Below the pieces are notes generated by a model. That model was not told where the DNA came from and searched no databases. It saw only the letters and a list, made by a program, of their open reading frames with translations. This document shows, one piece after another, positions 6,306 to 7,066 of a stretch of DNA of 7,066 nt; position 1 is the first letter of the stretch, and each line of letters begins with the position of its first letter. This DNA is from Oscillospiraceae bacterium. Its GTDB lineage: Bacteria; Bacillota; Clostridia; Oscillospirales; UBA929. Made by a program: the position numbers and the translations under genes. Where the stretch lies: the NCBI GenBank assembly GCA_031282535.1, contig JAITDM010000074.1:1-7066 (forward strand), given 5' to 3'.

Positions 6306-6641
6306 TCAGGTCCAGGTCTTCCAGACCTCGGGGCGGTACCCCACGGTGGCCTGCCGGCCGTTGCGGACGACGGGGGTCCGTATGAGTTCCGGCTGTTCCA
6401 CGAGCTTTTCGAGCCGGTCGTCGTCGTAGGCCAGGTAGCGCAGCAGCGCCGCGTCCTCCCGGCTCTCGTCGATCAGCGGCGGCAGTCCGCCCACGGCGCT
6501 GCGGACGCTGACAAGCTCCCCGCGGCTCATCTTGTGGCGGGCGAGGTCGACGAACTGATAGGAAATGCGCCGTTCTTTAAAATACCGCTCGGCCTTCTTC
6601 GTGTCGAAACACTTGGCCCTGCCAAAAATCTGAATGTTCAA
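6306..6641 (-). CDS. ArsC/Spx family thioredoxin-fold protein
   Basis: This 111-residue protein belongs to the ArsC/Spx/YffB thioredoxin-like family. Evidence is the N-terminal strand I-Q-I-F-G (3-7), a cysteine at position 11 in K-C-F-D-T-K-K-A, the helix E-R-Y-F-K-E-R-R-I, R-T-P (88-90, with the cis-proline position) and V-G-Y-R-P-E-V-W-K (100-108). Only one active-site cysteine is present; the place of the second cysteine of a Spx CXXC is threonine (C-F-D-T). A redox switch like that of B. subtilis Spx is therefore unlikely. Family members act as arsenate reductases or as RNA polymerase-binding regulators, but neither role can be assigned here. The start is TTG at 6641, the first possible start in a frame open only since the ymdB stop. 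A GGAGGAAAGGGG element (6652-6663) lies upstream, with its GGGG 13 nt from TTG, an unusually long spacing. It follows the ymdB-type gene by 51 nt with no terminator, so the two may be co-transcribed. Confidence 0.82.
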   Translation of the reverse strand: MNIQIFGRAKCFDTKKAERYFKERRISYQFVDLARHKMSRGELVSVRSAVGGLPPLIDESREDAALLRYLAYDDDRLEKLVEQPELIRTPVVRNGRQATVGYRPEVWKTWT

Positions 6642-6692
6642 CGGACACCCGACGCCCCTTTCCTCCGGCCTAAAAAGGGAATATTTACCAAA

Positions 6693-7066
6693 TCAACCCT
6701 GGATGGCGAGGCGGCGGATGGCGGTGCAGCGGCGGGTCTGCTCGTCGATCTCGAACAGAGCGCCCTCCAGTTTGGCGGGGCCGGGCGCCGGTTCGAAGCG
6801 CCGCGGCAGGTTGCCGAGGAACGAGGAGACGGACTGCTCGGGCTTCACGCCCAGCACCGAATGTGCGGGGCCCGTCATCCCGAGGTCGGTCAGAAAACCG
6901 AGGCCGCCCGGCAGGATCCGCTCGTCGGCGGTCTGCACGTGGGTGTGCGTACCCAGCACCGCCTGCGCCCGGCCGTCCAGGTGGTGGGCCAGGGCGGCCT
7001 TCTCGCTGGTGGTCTCGGCGTGAAAGTCGATCACAAACAGATCGGCCTCCACCTGCGCGAGCAGGC
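6693..7066 (-). CDS. ymdB: YmdB-type metallophosphoesterase (partial, N-terminus off the right edge)
   Basis: The visible C-terminal 123 residues match the YmdB family (TIGR00282 type), dinuclear-metal phosphodiesterases that hydrolyse 2',3'-cyclic nucleotides and affect biofilm and RNA turnover in Bacillus. Metal-ligand motifs are present: F-V-I-D-F-H-A-E-T-T-S-E-K and G-T-H-T-H-V-Q-T-A-D-E-R-I-L-P. They are followed by the family block G-F-L-T-D-L-G-M-T-G-P and R-F-E-P-A. The frame stays open to the window end, with codons for L-L-A-Q before the GTG at 7052. That GTG is internal, because it falls in the middle of the conserved domain. Family proteins are about 260-270 residues, so roughly half is outside the window. 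The TGA stop is at 6693-6695. The ArsC/Spx-like gene follows after 51 nt. Family assignment is strong; the biological role in this organism is inferred from homologues. Confidence 0.93.
   Translation of the reverse strand, partial: LLAQVEADLFVIDFHAETTSEKAALAHHLDGRAQAVLGTHTHVQTADERILPGGLGFLTDLGMTGPAHSVLGVKPEQSVSSFLGNLPRRFEPAPGPAKLEGALFEIDEQTRRCTAIRRLAIQG

Noticed and set aside
1..7066. Novel defence, mobile or biosynthetic system
   Set aside because: All seven genes belong to familiar families in an ordinary arrangement. There is no CRISPR array, integrase, transposase, toxin-antitoxin pair or unexplained gene cluster.

Overview
This is a high-GC (roughly 60-65% by eye) bacterial window in which every gene I can support lies on the minus strand, so transcription runs from right to left. 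Purine-rich Shine-Dalgarno sequences, a sigma-A type promoter, lipobox lipoproteins, a YmdB phosphodiesterase and an ArsC/Spx-family protein point to Firmicutes. The GC content and the style of the intergenic palindromes suggest a high-GC member of the Clostridia (for example Oscillospirales); the exact taxon is an inference.

Layout from right to left. 7066-6693: C-terminal part of a YmdB-type metallophosphoesterase, cut by the window edge. 6641-6306: a small ArsC/Spx-like thioredoxin-fold protein starting at TTG. 6305-6192: a short gap with a perfect hairpin and a 15-bp tandem repeat. 6191-5229: an RluA-family pseudouridine synthase with an S4 domain. 5228-5043: an AT-rich island carrying a near-consensus promoter. 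5042-1199: a complete spermidine/putrescine-type ABC transporter operon in the order ATPase, permease, permease, lipoprotein (potA-potB-potC-potD). 1198-895: an intergenic region with degenerate CTGTT repeats, two palindromes and a strong intrinsic terminator. 894-1: a DUF4349 lipoprotein, cut by the left edge.

The four pot genes form one unit. PotD, anchored outside the membrane by its lipidated cysteine, captures polyamine. PotB and PotC form the channel, and PotA hydrolyses ATP. potA and potB overlap as GTGA, the potB stop abuts the potC start, and potD follows after 65 nt. One promoter before potA and one terminator after potD bound the unit.

The gene content is ordinary. I see no CRISPR array, transposase, prophage, tRNA or rRNA, and no convincing undescribed system. 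The most noteworthy points are the well-defined pot operon boundaries, frequent non-ATG starts (four of seven visible starts), and the repetitive palindromic intergenic DNA.
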